From: Piezodorus guildinii
Taxonomy: Eukaryota; Arthropoda; Insecta; Hemiptera; Pentatomidae
DNA length: 64,000 bases
Direction of reading: 5' to 3'
Assembly (NCBI GenBank): GCA_023052935.1
Contig: CM041294.1
Span: 22,778,635-22,842,634 of the forward strand
In this document: positions 36,639 to 47,588 of the stretch, piece by piece
Numbering within the stretch: position 1 is the first letter of the stretch
How the letters are laid out: each line of letters begins with the position of its first letter
Position numbers and translations under genes: made by a program
Notes under the pieces: model-generated
What the model saw: only the letters and a program-made list of their open reading frames with translations
Databases searched by the model: none
What the model was told of the DNA's origin: nothing

Positions 36639-37237
36639 TCTTTCATATATAAGCAGGTAAACAAGTACTTTTATTCAAATTACTTGTAATACTTCTTTGT
36701 TCTAAAAGACTTTTAAAAAAATATTTTGAACCAATCCGTTGTATGGACTTAATGCATCCCTTACAACGTATATATTTCAAATTAATCCTTGACAATAACT
36801 TGACTCCTCGGAATTGAGTTTACAAGTTTCTTTACAACTCTGCATTTGGTAGGATAAAATAAATGTTTGATCAACCATGAACTGGATTCACTTCAAGAAT
36901 CTTCCTATTTTATTTTCATTAAGAGCAATGAATCCCCCCACTTGATCATTATTTATGTTCGTGTTGGAAATGCTTTCGACTTACAAGTACCTGGGAAATC
37001 CTTTGTGACGATTCACGTATTCGATGTATACCAAGCTTTGTATGTTTCAGGTTTATTGTACTGTTAATGCAGTTCAGATCTGGTAGGTCTTAATTAAGAA
37101 AGACGGCGTCTCTTGGCTGTATGCATCGATCCATGGGTCCGGTCGGTGTTAAAGATTTAACAAGATTCCTATTCATACTATTCCGAAAAAATATTGTGAG
37201 CTGTGGTAAAAAAATGTAAAGAGGAATTTTATTAATA

Positions 37238-37239
<2 letters not shown>

Positions 37240-37278
<39 letters not shown>
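37240..37278. repeat. (AT)n microsatellite
   Basis: Pure AT repeat bordered by TTATTTATTTATTTATTGAG, the latter looking like the microsatellite tail of a minus-strand LINE 3' end that may extend to about 37700. Confidence 0.85.
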
Positions 37279-37281
<3 letters not shown>

Positions 37282-38059
37282 TATTTATTTATTGAGATTT
37301 ATTACAATTTATTTCATAATGAACAGTAGTAATAGTGATGTGATACACATTTTTACAATATATATAGAAAATAATGATAAAGTCAAATTACATAAAAATC
37401 GGTAATGAATAAATTCAAATTATATACAAAACAATAACAACAAATAAAACGAAAAAGAAACAACAAACAAATCAAAACAACAACCTGTAGTAGAGATAAA
37501 TACAAAGTTGGGAAATAAATAAACAACATAAAAACTAACTATATAGTTAGGCAATAAATAATATTAATTATGATCAATGCAACTTAATTAATAATTTAGT
37601 CAATTCAAAGTCTTGCTGAGGAATCATAAGGAGGACCATAGTAATGAGTAGAGCGTCTAAATCAGCATGAATAAAAGCCATTCGTGTTTAGACCAATATA
37701 GGACAAGCTTTTATGATGGTTGAAAATACAAAATACATTTATGTAAAAATCATACATTGTAAAAGCATATATTAAATAGAATTTTTTAAATTGTATAGGG
37801 AAAAAACAGGGTTATAAAATGAATAAAGCCCAAACAACAAATTGGTTCAAAATAAATTTTTAAAAGTCTTTTAGAACAAAGAAATGTTACAAGTAATTTA
37901 AACAAAATTAATTAAGTTTACCTGCCACTATATGAAATAATAGCGATCGGCCCATGCTTCGTTCGGGTTGAATTTAAATGTGGTGTTATTTATGTTTTAA
38001 AAAGCTCAGTTTGACCACATCATCAGGACGATGTTTGTTGTGATTTCATTCCTTCAATC

Positions 38060-38098
38060 GCCCTGAAGAATGCCTGAAATTTAGGCTGAAACGTAGGC
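38060..38098 (+). ncRNA. Hammerhead-ribozyme-like motif 3
   Basis: Plus strand: stem I GCC (38060-38062), CTGAAGA (38063-38069), stem II GCCT-GAAATTT-AGGC (38072-38086), GAAAC (38088-38092), cleavage triplet GTA (38093-38095), stem I GGC (38096-38098). All invariant core positions are met (N7 is free). A bulged U next to stem II and a loopless one-pair stem III are departures. Its partner in the left arm (35591-35618, minus) has lost the CTGA part. Confidence 0.48.
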
Positions 38099-38734
38099 AC
38101 AAAAAATTAAATCTCCACTTAAGTAAGTGTAACTGTAACCGGAAACAACTTCTCCCCTTTATATACACTCAGCCAACCATTCTCACTTCACAATAACAAT
38201 ATTAGTTTATGGATTTATTACAACTTTCCATTATTTTAACAACTTACGTTGGATTTAGTACTTGATATTTTTCTAAATTTTTGTATGGAAGAATATAACT
38301 TAGTAAGATAACAACACTCCTTATAAATGTATTAATTTATTATCTTACATGAACTTATTTACTTTTAGTTTCATTTCATTCTTGTTTTTGTTTGATTTCA
38401 AGTGTTTGTTTTGATTTATATCAACCTTTTTATTTAACTGTTCAGTATAATTATAAACATAAAATAGTTAAATGTGTCTTTGCATGAGACTCTACCCCTC
38501 CTTTGTCTATTGCTAGTAATTGTAATAACTTTTTTTTTTTTTTTATATATATAAACCTATGTATGGCTAACGCAGCCGATCTGGAAATAAAGAAATACAT
38601 ACAAAAAGATGGCAACACTTATTCCCATAACTTCTCTTCTTACGAACATTATAAAAAACATATTTTCACTTGTTCATGGGCTTAAAAAAACTTTCTATTT
38701 ACTTGTACAATTATTTCATTGCATATTAACTTAT

Positions 38735-38770
38735 CTAAAATCTGTCGCTTTCCAACGGTATATTTATTAT
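38735..38770 (+). repeat. Tiny family A fragment
   Basis: TCTAAAATCTGTCGCTTTCCAACGGTATAT matches the conserved family A block; the flanks do not align convincingly. Confidence 0.45.
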
Positions 38771-39067
38771 TGGTCTATAATACTATTCATTATGCAGGAA
38801 TAATTTTTTGTTGACTTGATTACAGAAAATTTAATTTTCTTATCTATAGAAAAACTTTGTTCTAAAGTATTTTACTGATAAACATTTAGGAAAGAATGCC
38901 CTAGATGATAGTGAAAACCTTATTAAGAGTCGCGGGTTTTAGAAGGAGCTCTCGGAAACCAAAAAGCGCGTTATACTTTTGTATATACAGAAAAGAAAAT
39001 TCTATATATATTAAGAAGAGTATTGCGTTTGTAAAAATTATTAATGTTTGTTTCCGCGGAAATATAA

Positions 39068-40245
39068 TAATAAAAAAAACTTTATTCTGGGACTATGTCC
39101 CTTAAGAATAACAGAATTGAACAGTAGATATTCATATATGTCTGGTCAAGAAAACAATAAAATTAATTTTTATTTACAAATGAGCAAAAAGGAAGAATTA
39201 AACACTACCTAGACTTATATACAGTCATGTACAAAAAGTATGGATAATAAACACACAAGATTAGAAAAAGAAAGAAAGAAAGAAGAGAAATCTCCTAAAG
39301 GCTACTGATAGGGTTGAGGGAATTATAAAAAACCAAACAAACTAATTAATAAAAACAAACACTAGCTTTAGGGTAAAATAGATAATTATTACTTGTGTTA
39401 AAATAGAAATAAGTCAGTTGCAGATTTGTTGTGCATCTATTTGGGATGCCAAAAGATGTTGGAATAGGTGAGATTTGAATGAGAGAAAGGAAGATGCATG
39501 GCGAATATGAGTAGGTAGGGAATTCCAGAGGGTTGCAGAACGGATATAAAAGGAGTGATCAAAAGATTTAGTTCTATGGATGGGAAAGTAAAGGTCGGAA
39601 TGGCGGGATCTAGTTTCGAGAGAGTGGACTGAGGATTTAAATTTAAGGATGCTGTGAATATATGGAGGGTGCTGGGAGTTTATGATTTGGTAAAGGTATG
39701 ATCCGAGAAAAAATTTCCTCCGTGTAGCAGGTAGGAGCCACTTCAACTCGCTGTATAAGTGGGTCTCTGAAGACCTCTCTCAAGGTGCCGAAGATAAATC
39801 TTATGAACATGTTCATGATACGCTTGAGTCTGTCTTCGAGCACCTTTGGGAGGCCACCATATACCACACAGCAATAATCGAAGTGGGGGAATATTAATGA
39901 GGAGACGAGAAGCTTACGAGTGGGAAGAGGGAGAAGATGGCGGGAACGATGAAAAAACTTTAGAGTGCTTATCGTTCGTCGGGAAATATTAGCAATATGG
40001 GGTTTCCAAGAAAGGGATTGATCAATGGTAATACCAAGGTTTTTGACAGAGGAGCTAAAGGTGATTGGATGACCATTTAGGATTAGACTCGGAAAGGAAG
40101 TATTGGATCTGAGGAGGGAATTGGAACCTATAACAATGGCCTGCGTTTTCTCAGCATTAAGCCTAAGTTTATTCAGGGTTGCCCAGGCACAGATTCTATG
40201 TAGGTCTTCCTGAATATTGGCAAATGCTACGAATAACTCAGAAGG
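39068..40245 (-). pseudogene. CR1/Jockey-group LINE copy 2
   Basis: Minus-strand reading from 40245: EDLHRICAWATLNKLRLNAE, KTQAIVIGSNSLL, NLGITIDQSLSWKPHI, SRRTISTLKFFHRSRHLLPL, FDYCCVVYGGLPKVLEDRLK, RIMNMFIRF, then ETRSRHSDLYFPIHRTKSFD and WNSLPTHIRHASS. It starts after the YADD box, so it is 5'-truncated. The 3' end (TTATTCTTAAGGGACATAGT, complement) matches the copy at 49587. A few frameshifts. Confidence 0.85.
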
Positions 40246-40259
40246 AGAGAAGGATTATA

Positions 40260-41380
40260 GAATATACGTTATGCTTTACAGTTTTAGTGCAAATGATAAA
40301 AGAATATCTCTCAAAATAGTATGTTGAGTAAGTCTACCTTGAAAACGAGAAGCTATCAGAAACTGAAATTGATTATTTAAGATAGATATTTTTCACATAT
40401 CTTATTGCAACTTTTTCATTTTAATCTTTAAACGGAAGTGTCAGTTTGTCTCATGGATTTTTCAGATTAGTACTTTTTTTTTTTTTTTTTATCGACTTTA
40501 ATTAAACTAGGTATATCAACCAACTTCTCTCATAGGTATATTAATATATAATGTAATGGTATTTATCATCAGATAAGTTTTTAATCCTTTGAAATAGTTT
40601 GACAGTGCTGTAGCGACAAAAATATTATGTAACTAATGGAGCTGTAAAGATTAATGGGGAGTATATAACAAAAAAAACTTAGTATTAATTGTTGTGATTG
40701 ACGCATGCTCTGAAAAAAAGGCCAATGACAATAAAAAAAAACACAAAACTAAGAGTCTTGAGAAAAACTGATTCCAAAATTTCATTGGTTTACAGTTCAA
40801 ACTTTTTTATGATTCAGGGTCTGTAAGAAATATATTTGATTATATGTGTGAATTAGAAATGGCATTTATTTAATTGATAAATGTTGTCAATATACATTCT
40901 TTCAGATATGTGGTTATGTGCACTTTTTGTACTAACAGACATACTAGAATGATATTACGGTGACAGATCTCTTCTTTGCTTTACCCTTTCATGAATATGT
41001 AGATAAGGGAAAGTCTGCGTTGAATATAACATCCATGTCAAAGAAGGAAGCATTTGTAAAATTGTTGAGTTTGGGAGCCGAATTATTTCGTCGATAGTCC
41101 AATTCAATACCTGGAAACCCCTATTAGTGTTTCGTTTATTGATTAGCTCTCATTTAATTTGTTCTTATATATATGTCTATATTGCTATCGTGTAACTATG
41201 CATAAATTTCATCTACACTCTAGTCGCCTAAAAATAAGCAAAAAAATAAGTTCAAAGCAAATAATAACACATTATATAATTATGATTTTGTTAATTTATA
41301 TTAGTATTTCCTTCATTAAAGCAAACGGATTTGCCTAAAAAAGGTACGAAACTTGCTTAAGCCACATTTTAAACCACGTG
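40260..41380. other. AT-rich DNA, nothing recognised
   Basis: No exon or classifiable repeat seen. A T run lies at about 40471-40490. Confidence 0.45.
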
Positions 41381-41384
41381 GAGG

Positions 41385-41530
41385 GGTCATTTGCGGTGTA
41401 GTGGCTAGCATTACAGCTTTCTATGCCGCGGGTTCAAACCTGGCAGGTGACCTTAGGTTTGTTTTATGGGACTAAAAAACCTTTGTCATGCCGTCTTTCG
41501 GAAGGGAGGTAAAAAAATGGTCAAAGCAGA
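41385..41530 (+). mobile_element. tRNA-derived SINE family 1, copy 2
   Basis: GGGGTCATTTGC, A box GGTGTAGTGGCTAGCATTAC, then CAGCTTTCTATGCCGC and B box GGGTTCAAACCT, followed by GGCAGGTGACC, which pairs with the opening GGTCA as a remnant acceptor stem. A short tail TTTTATGGGACTAAAAAACC and later A run follow. It is the best-preserved head of the family. Confidence 0.75.
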
Positions 41531-41586
41531 AAAAAAAAGATACAATTTTAGGTACTCGTTAAACTCAAGTAACCCAGATAAGTATT

Positions 41587-42710
41587 GAGTTGTCCGGAAA
41601 GTTCTTAGAGAAATTTGGACAAAAATTAAAATCGATGAACAGCTTAGAATTTATTTATTTAATCTACAAAATAGTTACCACCGTTAGCGATTACCCTTCC
41701 CCAACGGCTAGGAAGGTCCATTATCCTTTTTTTTCCAAAAATCACCGTCCTTGCTCCTGAAGAATAATAAGAGGTCCGTTTTGACGCCATCTTCTGAAGA
41801 GTAGGATTTCTGTTGTAGAAAAGTTTTAAGGGAACGGAAAACATGGAAACCCGAAGGAGAAATGCTGCATTCAATTGATCTAACTAGGCGCAGTAAAATT
41901 CCGTATTTATAGTTTGGTTTTGTAGAAGGAGCTCAAAATTTATGGGTTCCTTCCAATCCCACCAAATACTGAGCATCACCTTTCTTGTATGCAAGTCGGC
42001 CTTTGGTATTGTGAGCGGCGTCGTTCCAGGCAACTCTCAAGATATTTTTCGGCTGGTGTTGATGTAGAGGATCCATTTGTCGTCACCAGTAACAACTCGT
42101 TTCAAAAATGGATCTTCCACATTTTTTTTTTTCCAACTGCAAATCACAATATGAAATCCTTTTACTGAGCTATAGTTCCTTTCACTGAGCTCATGGGGTC
42201 GTAACGACAGACGTACCCGGCCTTCTTTAGATGATCAAAAACGGTCGATTTGCAGGCTCTTAACTCCGCCGCTATCTCACGGACAATAATTCGTGGATTG
42301 TTAGCGATGATCGTCATAATATCCTCGATATTAAGAGTTGAACTCCGGCCAGCCCGGGGTTGGTCTTCCATATAGAAATCTCCTCATCTAAACCGCGAAA
42401 ACCAATTTTGAACTTTGCTTTCAGCAATTAAATCGCTACCATACAAAGCACGAATCTTTCTTGCAGTTTGGGCCTCGTTTTTCCCTTTTTTAAAAAAGAT
42501 ATGTCGAAAATGAACTGAATCGTCACTCATGTTGGTTTGCATTAAACTACACTACTGAGCCTTATTAAAGACGAATTCAGTGTGTAAACATAGTTAATAC
42601 CATAAGGATTAAAGGCATATAAATAAACATTAGCTTAGTGATTATTTTTTAGTAGAAAAAATAAAAGATAAATTTAATTTTAAAATCATTACGAACTTCT
42701 CGGACAACCT
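41587..42710 (-). mobile_element. Mariner, second subfamily, antisense and internally deleted
   Basis: TIRs AGTTGTCCGGAAAGTTCT and, at the right, the complement of AGGTTGTCCGAGAAGTTCGT. Minus-strand frames from the right: a decayed N-terminus, [40 protein letters not shown], then the D-KWI catalytic block, [20 protein letters not shown], and the C-terminus [20 protein letters not shown]. The segment with the second and third catalytic Asp is deleted. Same family as the dead copy in RpL39 intron 2. Confidence 0.88.
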
Positions 42711-42714
42711 AAAA

Positions 42715-43085
42715 ATAGATTGGATTTTAGTAATTTAATACAGTCCCCACACGGGTCGTTCAGGTATCGTCAAGGATGTAATATTTGTACAGGCTAGGTA
42801 AATAAGCCATGGAACGCTAATGGAGTGTTCCCTGCGAGAGTAGGTGGAAGTAAAATATGAAAATGTATGACGGTTTGATGTGATCTCGGCGATAGTGAAT
42901 TATCATACTCTCTCACACACTTTCAACGTATTCAAATAAATATACAAAAACCTTATTTTTTATTAAACTTAAAATAAAATTACTTAAAATGGAGTATCGT
43001 AATTAAAGAAACATGTTAAGATATAACTCTATCATTTAGTTTTGTCATTAAAAAAAAAGTAATATTAATGATATAGATTTTTTCG
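42715..43085. other. AT-rich DNA, nothing recognised
   Basis: No gene or classifiable repeat; a GAGAGTAGGTGGAAGT segment near 42836 faintly recalls the end of the element at 3397-4720. Confidence 0.4.
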
Positions 43086-43194
43086 AAAAGTAATATTTGA
43101 TTATATCAATATATTCTAAACAAGATCTCATTTAATTATTAAGGTTGATTTAGGGCTGAATAATTCTTCCATTAATACTCATCTTTTATTTCAT

Positions 43195-43223
43195 GACGTT
43201 TCGGGATATTCTCCCATCTTCAG
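43195..43223 (-). ncRNA. Hammerhead-ribozyme-like motif 4
   Basis: Minus strand: CTGAAGA (43217-43223), stem II GGGA-GAATA-TCCC, GAAAC (43198-43202), GTC (43195-43197). The core is complete; stem I is weak and stem III has no loop. Confidence 0.45.
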
Positions 43224-43953
43224 AAGTCTACAAAAATTATATTAAGCAATTTACCATCACATTAAAAATTACTATAATGAAGTGAATGGTTTAAAAAAAT
43301 TTATAAATTAGGAGTCAATTGATAACAAACATTTTAAAACTATTAATTAACAAATTTTAAAATCATAAGGAGGCATTAAAAGCAAAAATTTAACAATGTT
43401 ACTTAGTACTTAGTTAAATAAATAAATAAATATTATAAAGTTACCTCGTTATATATTCTGTAATCCCAACATTTTCACTAATCACACATTGAGCCAGGTA
43501 AAAATGTAAAAACGTAGTCAATATCTAAACACATCAGATCTGAGCAAGAGTATTGCTCAGATCTTTGTCCTCAACTGGATTAAGGATTAGACCAATTTTT
43601 AACTTGTATATGGTTATTATTATTTCATATTGTGAAATTCATTAAAACATTTATTATTAATTATTTATATTATATTTTTAATTTATTAATTAAATCAGAA
43701 TAGTTGTAACTTAAATGTTGGGATTACAGAATATATAACGAGGTAACTTTATAATATTTAGTATTTAGTACTATGTAACATTGTTAAATTTTTGCTTTTA
43801 ATGCCTCCTTATGATTTTAAAATTTGTTAATTAATAGTTTTAAAATGTTTATTATCAATTGACTCCTAATTTATAAATTTTTTTAAACCATTCACTTCAT
43901 TATAGTGATTTTTAATGTGATGGTAAATTGCTTAATATTATTTTTGTAGACTT

Positions 43954-43982
43954 CTGAAGATGGGAGAATATCCCGAAACGTC
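43954..43982 (+). ncRNA. Hammerhead-ribozyme-like motif 5
   Basis: Plus-strand partner of motif 4 in the opposite arm: CTGAAGA (43954-43960), stem II GGGA (43962-43965) with TCCC (43971-43974), GAAAC (43975-43979), GTC (43980-43982). Identical core to motif 4. Confidence 0.45.
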
Positions 43983-44447
43983 ATGAAATAAAAGATGAGT
44001 ATTAATGGAAGAATTATTCAGCCCTAAATCAACCTTAGTAATATTTGATGTTATTATTCGCAATTATTAAAAGACAAAGTATCCCTTCCCGCTCCTTCCG
44101 TGAACTCTTAGAAGCACTCGCTTTTAATGCCCGGAACACAAGACCCTTTATGAGTTTTGAAGATTTTCTAAATTTAAACTTACTACTTAAAATACTTTTA
44201 TATTTTGTTATGGAAATGAAAATAGGGCCGGATAAGTAAGATTTCCTTCCTTCTCTAGAAAAATTTCAGTACCGGCCTACTTATCAGGTGCCTTGAGTCA
44301 CAGCTTGGGATTATGGTGGGTAAAATGCCATCTATAGTTATCAATTCAAAATTATTTAGTCACAAAAATTAAACTGTTTATTTTGTGTTATTTTTACATT
44401 CTGAGTTATAATATTTTTTTTATTTTAACATTTGTCCAACTAATTTT

Positions 44448-45035
44448 AATGTTTATTCCGATGCAATAATTGAGACATTGATTTCCAAAAGGTACTAAAG
44501 GACATTTTTTACGAAATTGATTTTTTTGCATATTTGTATTCTCATCATTTAGTTTTATCTAAATATTCTATTTTTTATTAACTTATGAACTCTCAAGTCC
44601 TTAAAAAACGCGATTTAGAAATGCGGTCATTTTCTATATCTATATCTATATCCTATACTATATCCATTCTAGGAAATTTTACAGGAAGCGCGAAAATCTC
44701 TCATTACTATATTATTAAACAAGCTAATTTGGGTCTTTTTGCCTTAAAATTTAGAATTATTTTTTTACTATAATAATAACATCATATTAAAGTTATGAAA
44801 TGAATTTTTTTAGAACGATTTGGAACGAAACTAAATGCGTAATTAGTACTTTTAGAAAATGACCTCATTTCTAAATCGTGTTTTTTAAGGACTTGAGAAT
44901 TCATTAGATAACATCAAATAGAATATTTAGATAGAACTAAATGATGAGAATACAAATATGTAAAAAAATCAATTTTGTAAAAAATGTCCTTTAGTACCTT
45001 TTGGAAATCAACGTCTCAATTGTCAAATTAATTTG
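44448..45035. mobile_element. Foldback element 3
   Basis: Arms of about 190 bp: AAAAGGTACTAAAGGACATT against AATGTCCTTTAGTACCTTTT; TACAAATATG and ATGATGAGAAT segments against their complements; GACCTCATTTCTAAATCGTG against CGCGATTTAGAAATGCGGTC. The loop of about 220 bp has TATATC repeats. No coding capacity. The outer ends are approximate. Confidence 0.8.
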
Positions 45036-45094
45036 AAGTGACTTCCAAATAAAATTGGCTTCCAAATAAAAAGGTACAAACTTTTACGTTAGAC

Positions 45095-45113
45095 AAAAAA
45101 AAAAAAAAAAAAA
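45095..45113 (+). repeat. Poly(A) run
   Basis: About 20 A following a GACAAAAA context; could be the tail of an unrecognised plus-strand retroposon. Confidence 0.6.
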
Positions 45114-45480
45114 ATTATGTTAGATTAGTGGGTGTGTAGTAAACATTGGAAGAGCCTAAAAGGATGTAAAATATTTGTCCTGAGATTAGAAATGACGAAT
45201 ACTGTACATCGATATTTCTGGTATCACCAATCTATAACATAGTGTATTGTTATTTCACTTCAAGTGATCTCTGCTCAAAGTTGACTACAAGTGTTTTATA
45301 CATACATATATATTTAGCATAATTTTCATTTTGCATTGTAAGTGTATCTCATAAATATGTCACTTTTAGTGATTTAGATTGCTTTGAATAGTTTTTCAGT
45401 ATTATATTGCTGCATATTAAAGTTCTAGGTCTGATCGACTCAGCTTTTCGAGGATTACTGTAACTTCATAAAGTAATGAA

Positions 45481-46360
45481 AAAATCACACGACTTTCAGT
45501 TACCTCCGTTTTTAGAATCAATTAAAGAATTTTCAAATACAGTAAGAGATAAAAATGAGTGAAACTATTAAGGAATTAGTTAAATGGAATTTCTATAGAA
45601 ACGTGTGTTTTATTAAAAAATCTATTATATTATTATCTAAAACAATTGCTTAGTTTTATTGGCTTTTTATCACTCTCTATTAGCTTTTAAAATCTTGTGC
45701 ATGAGATAATATTTTTTCTAAAATCTTCAGTTTTCCAACAGTATATCATACATGTATATTACTGTTCTTATGTTCAAAAACGAAAAATTGCATTAAAAAA
45801 ATATGTTTTTTGTTTTCTCCTTTAGTTGGGTATCGAATTCATTCAATTTATATATTTACCAGTTTTTCATCAGCGTTAACAAGATAATCTAGTTATTATT
45901 ATTGAATCTACAAAATTAAAGGTACTTTAGGGGAAGAAAATTTAAAATATCGGCATTTAAGCCCTGTCAGACCATTTTTATCTAAATAAAACCTACATCA
46001 TATTAAAGCCCATTAAATTTAACATCGATGTAGCGAGTTTAATCAAAATCGTAGGAACTGTTTTTGAGAAAATCGAAAAAAGGTGCAAAATGCATGGTAT
46101 AAAGTGGCTCTTCTGGTAAGCTCATTTTGATGAAAAAGGTTTTGTAACGTCTCAGGCGTATATTTGTCTTAAATATGAAATTTCAGTTTCATAGGACTTA
46201 CCGTTTCCGCCCGGGAGTTACCACACACACATAGATCTTTTTGCAGGACTTGGTTAGTAGGACTCAGAGGACCCTAAAATGTGTATTTCCGTTGAAAACT
46301 GGAATTCAAAAATTTTCACGATCGCAATACTTTCCCTTACTATATATCGCAAGTGAAAGT
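45481..46360 (+). mobile_element. Family A copy 7
   Basis: Begins within the 5' block (ATCACACGACTTTCAGTTAC); the first 12-15 bp are lost. Ends TATATATCGCAAGTGAAAGT. The internal CA site is short. Otherwise collinear with copy 6. Confidence 0.88.
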
Positions 46361-46440
46361 AAAATATTACCAATATTTATACTATTACGAAAAAGATGAT
46401 TAAATGTATAATCAGTGGCTAATGGCATGAGGGGTGTGTC

Positions 46441-47052
46441 CGTTTGGGGAAGGGAGTGTTAATGAACGGACCATTCGCCGTTGGTTTGCTGAGTTTTCAG
46501 CTGGGGATATCGACTTGGAAAACTTGCCCCGAGGAAAACCTCCGTCCGTAATAGACAGCGATGTCCTCAAACATACAGTAGAAGGAAACCCCTACCAAAC
46601 AATTAAAGGACTCTCAGCACAACTAAATGCAAGTGCATCTACCGTTTCCATACATTTAAAGTGTATTGGGAAAGTAAAAAAGCTCGATACATGGGTACCT
46701 CATGATCTCACTGAGCGGCAGCGAGACAAGACCCCATGTTTCAAAACATACCGTGCAAAAATTGAAAGAACTTGGCTACGAAGTTCTTCCGCACCCACCA
46801 TATTCTCCCGTCTTGTCTCCAACAGATTACCAGCTGTTCAGGAATGAGACAACTTCGTCAAAGGTTTCAGATTTTGTTTCACTTCAAAGCTCAGAGTTTT
46901 TCAGTTCGGGGATAAAAAAGTTGGTGTCACATTGGGAAAAATGTGTAGAAAAAGAAGGTAAATACTTCGAATAAAATGATCTTGTTTTCATATCGTATTT
47001 TTAATAAAAATCCTTTACCTTGAAAACGGACATTTCATGTGACACAACCCAA
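46441..47052 (+). mobile_element. Mariner (TTGGGTTGT family) copy 4, 5'-truncated
   Basis: The left TIR and first codons are missing. A plus-strand open frame keeps GEGSVNERTIRRWFAEFSAG, LENLPRG and PPSVIDSDVLKHTVEGNPYQ, then LNASASTVSIHLKCIGKVKK and LDTWVPHDLTE. A deletion and frame change lead to TRPHVSKHTVQKLKELGYEV, LPHPPYSPVLSPTDYQLF (third catalytic Asp region) and a C-terminus ending CVEKEGKYFE. The right end TTTCATGTGACACAACCCAA is intact. The catalytic core between the helix-turn-helix and the HDNARPH motif is gone. Confidence 0.88.
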
Positions 47053-47054
47053 CA

Positions 47055-47585
47055 TATATGAACCCTAGTTGGACCTAAGAGAAAACTACTGAACAAACGA
47101 AAGTTAATCGACTAACGCCCAAAATCATTCTTAAGTTACAAAATTACTATCAATGAAGTTTTTATAAAACCCTTACGGGCACACGGGATAGAGATGTCAA
47201 ATACTCTTTAACAACATAAGAATTCATTCCAAATCTTTACCAAAATTCGTCTATATGCGCCATACTAGATGACACATGACTTACTCCTCAAGGACTTTCT
47301 TGATTAGTTTCAGGAACTGCTACAGAATATTATAACCCATTGGCGCAGGCACTTAAATCCACCAATTGTTTTCTAGAAGAGATAATATTGTCATAAAATT
47401 ATATTACATACTAGATAGTTCATTATGGCAAATAGTATTGATAGATGATCAGAAAAGTAGTCAAAATGAAATGAAATTCTTAATGAATATAGATTTGGTA
47501 TTGCTCATTTTTTTTTTTTTTTTCAGAAATGTTTTATTAGTTATACTGCATATTGGTTTAAGTATTAAACAAAATAAAGGGGAAA
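47055..47585. other. Anonymous DNA, nothing recognised
   Basis: No supported feature apart from an 18-base T run near 47505. Confidence 0.45.
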
Positions 47586-47588
47586 AAA

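Larger units (their letters stand above)
35211..38172. mobile_element. Foldback element 1, left arm split by a SINE and a mariner
   Basis: The left arm, in pieces 35217-35280, 35580-35748 and 36639-36740, is inverted in the right arm 37850-38172. Examples: GTTTCCGGTTGCAGTTACAC versus GTGTAACTGTAACCGGAAAC; CCGATCGCTA versus TAGCGATCGG; AAAGCTCAGTTTGACCACAT in the right arm versus its complement at 35666-35685; ACTTCTTTGTTCTAAAAGAC versus GTCTTTTAGAACAAAGAAAT. The inner region 36741-37850 contains an (AT)n and a LINE-like tail. No transposase or reverse transcriptase is readable in the arms. Confidence 0.82.
43102..44036. mobile_element. Foldback element 2 with a hammerhead-like motif in each arm
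   Basis: The left arm 43141-43475 is the near-perfect inverted complement of the right arm 43715-44036 (for example AAGGTTGATTTAGGGCTGAA against TTCAGCCCTAAATCAACCTT; GTTGGGATTACAGAATATAT against its complement). The loop of about 240 bp holds the hairpin AGATCTGAGCAA-GAGTA-TTGCTCAGATCT (43545-43573). A 13-bp direct repeat AGTAATATTTGAT lies at 43089-43101 and 44037-44049, a plausible target duplication that places a 39-bp unpaired tail on the left. Confidence 0.85.

Noticed and set aside
29175..43982. A CRISPR array or other bacterial defence locus
   Set aside because: Repeats are dispersed or satellite-like, with introns and eukaryotic transposons around; there are no regular short repeats with unique spacers.
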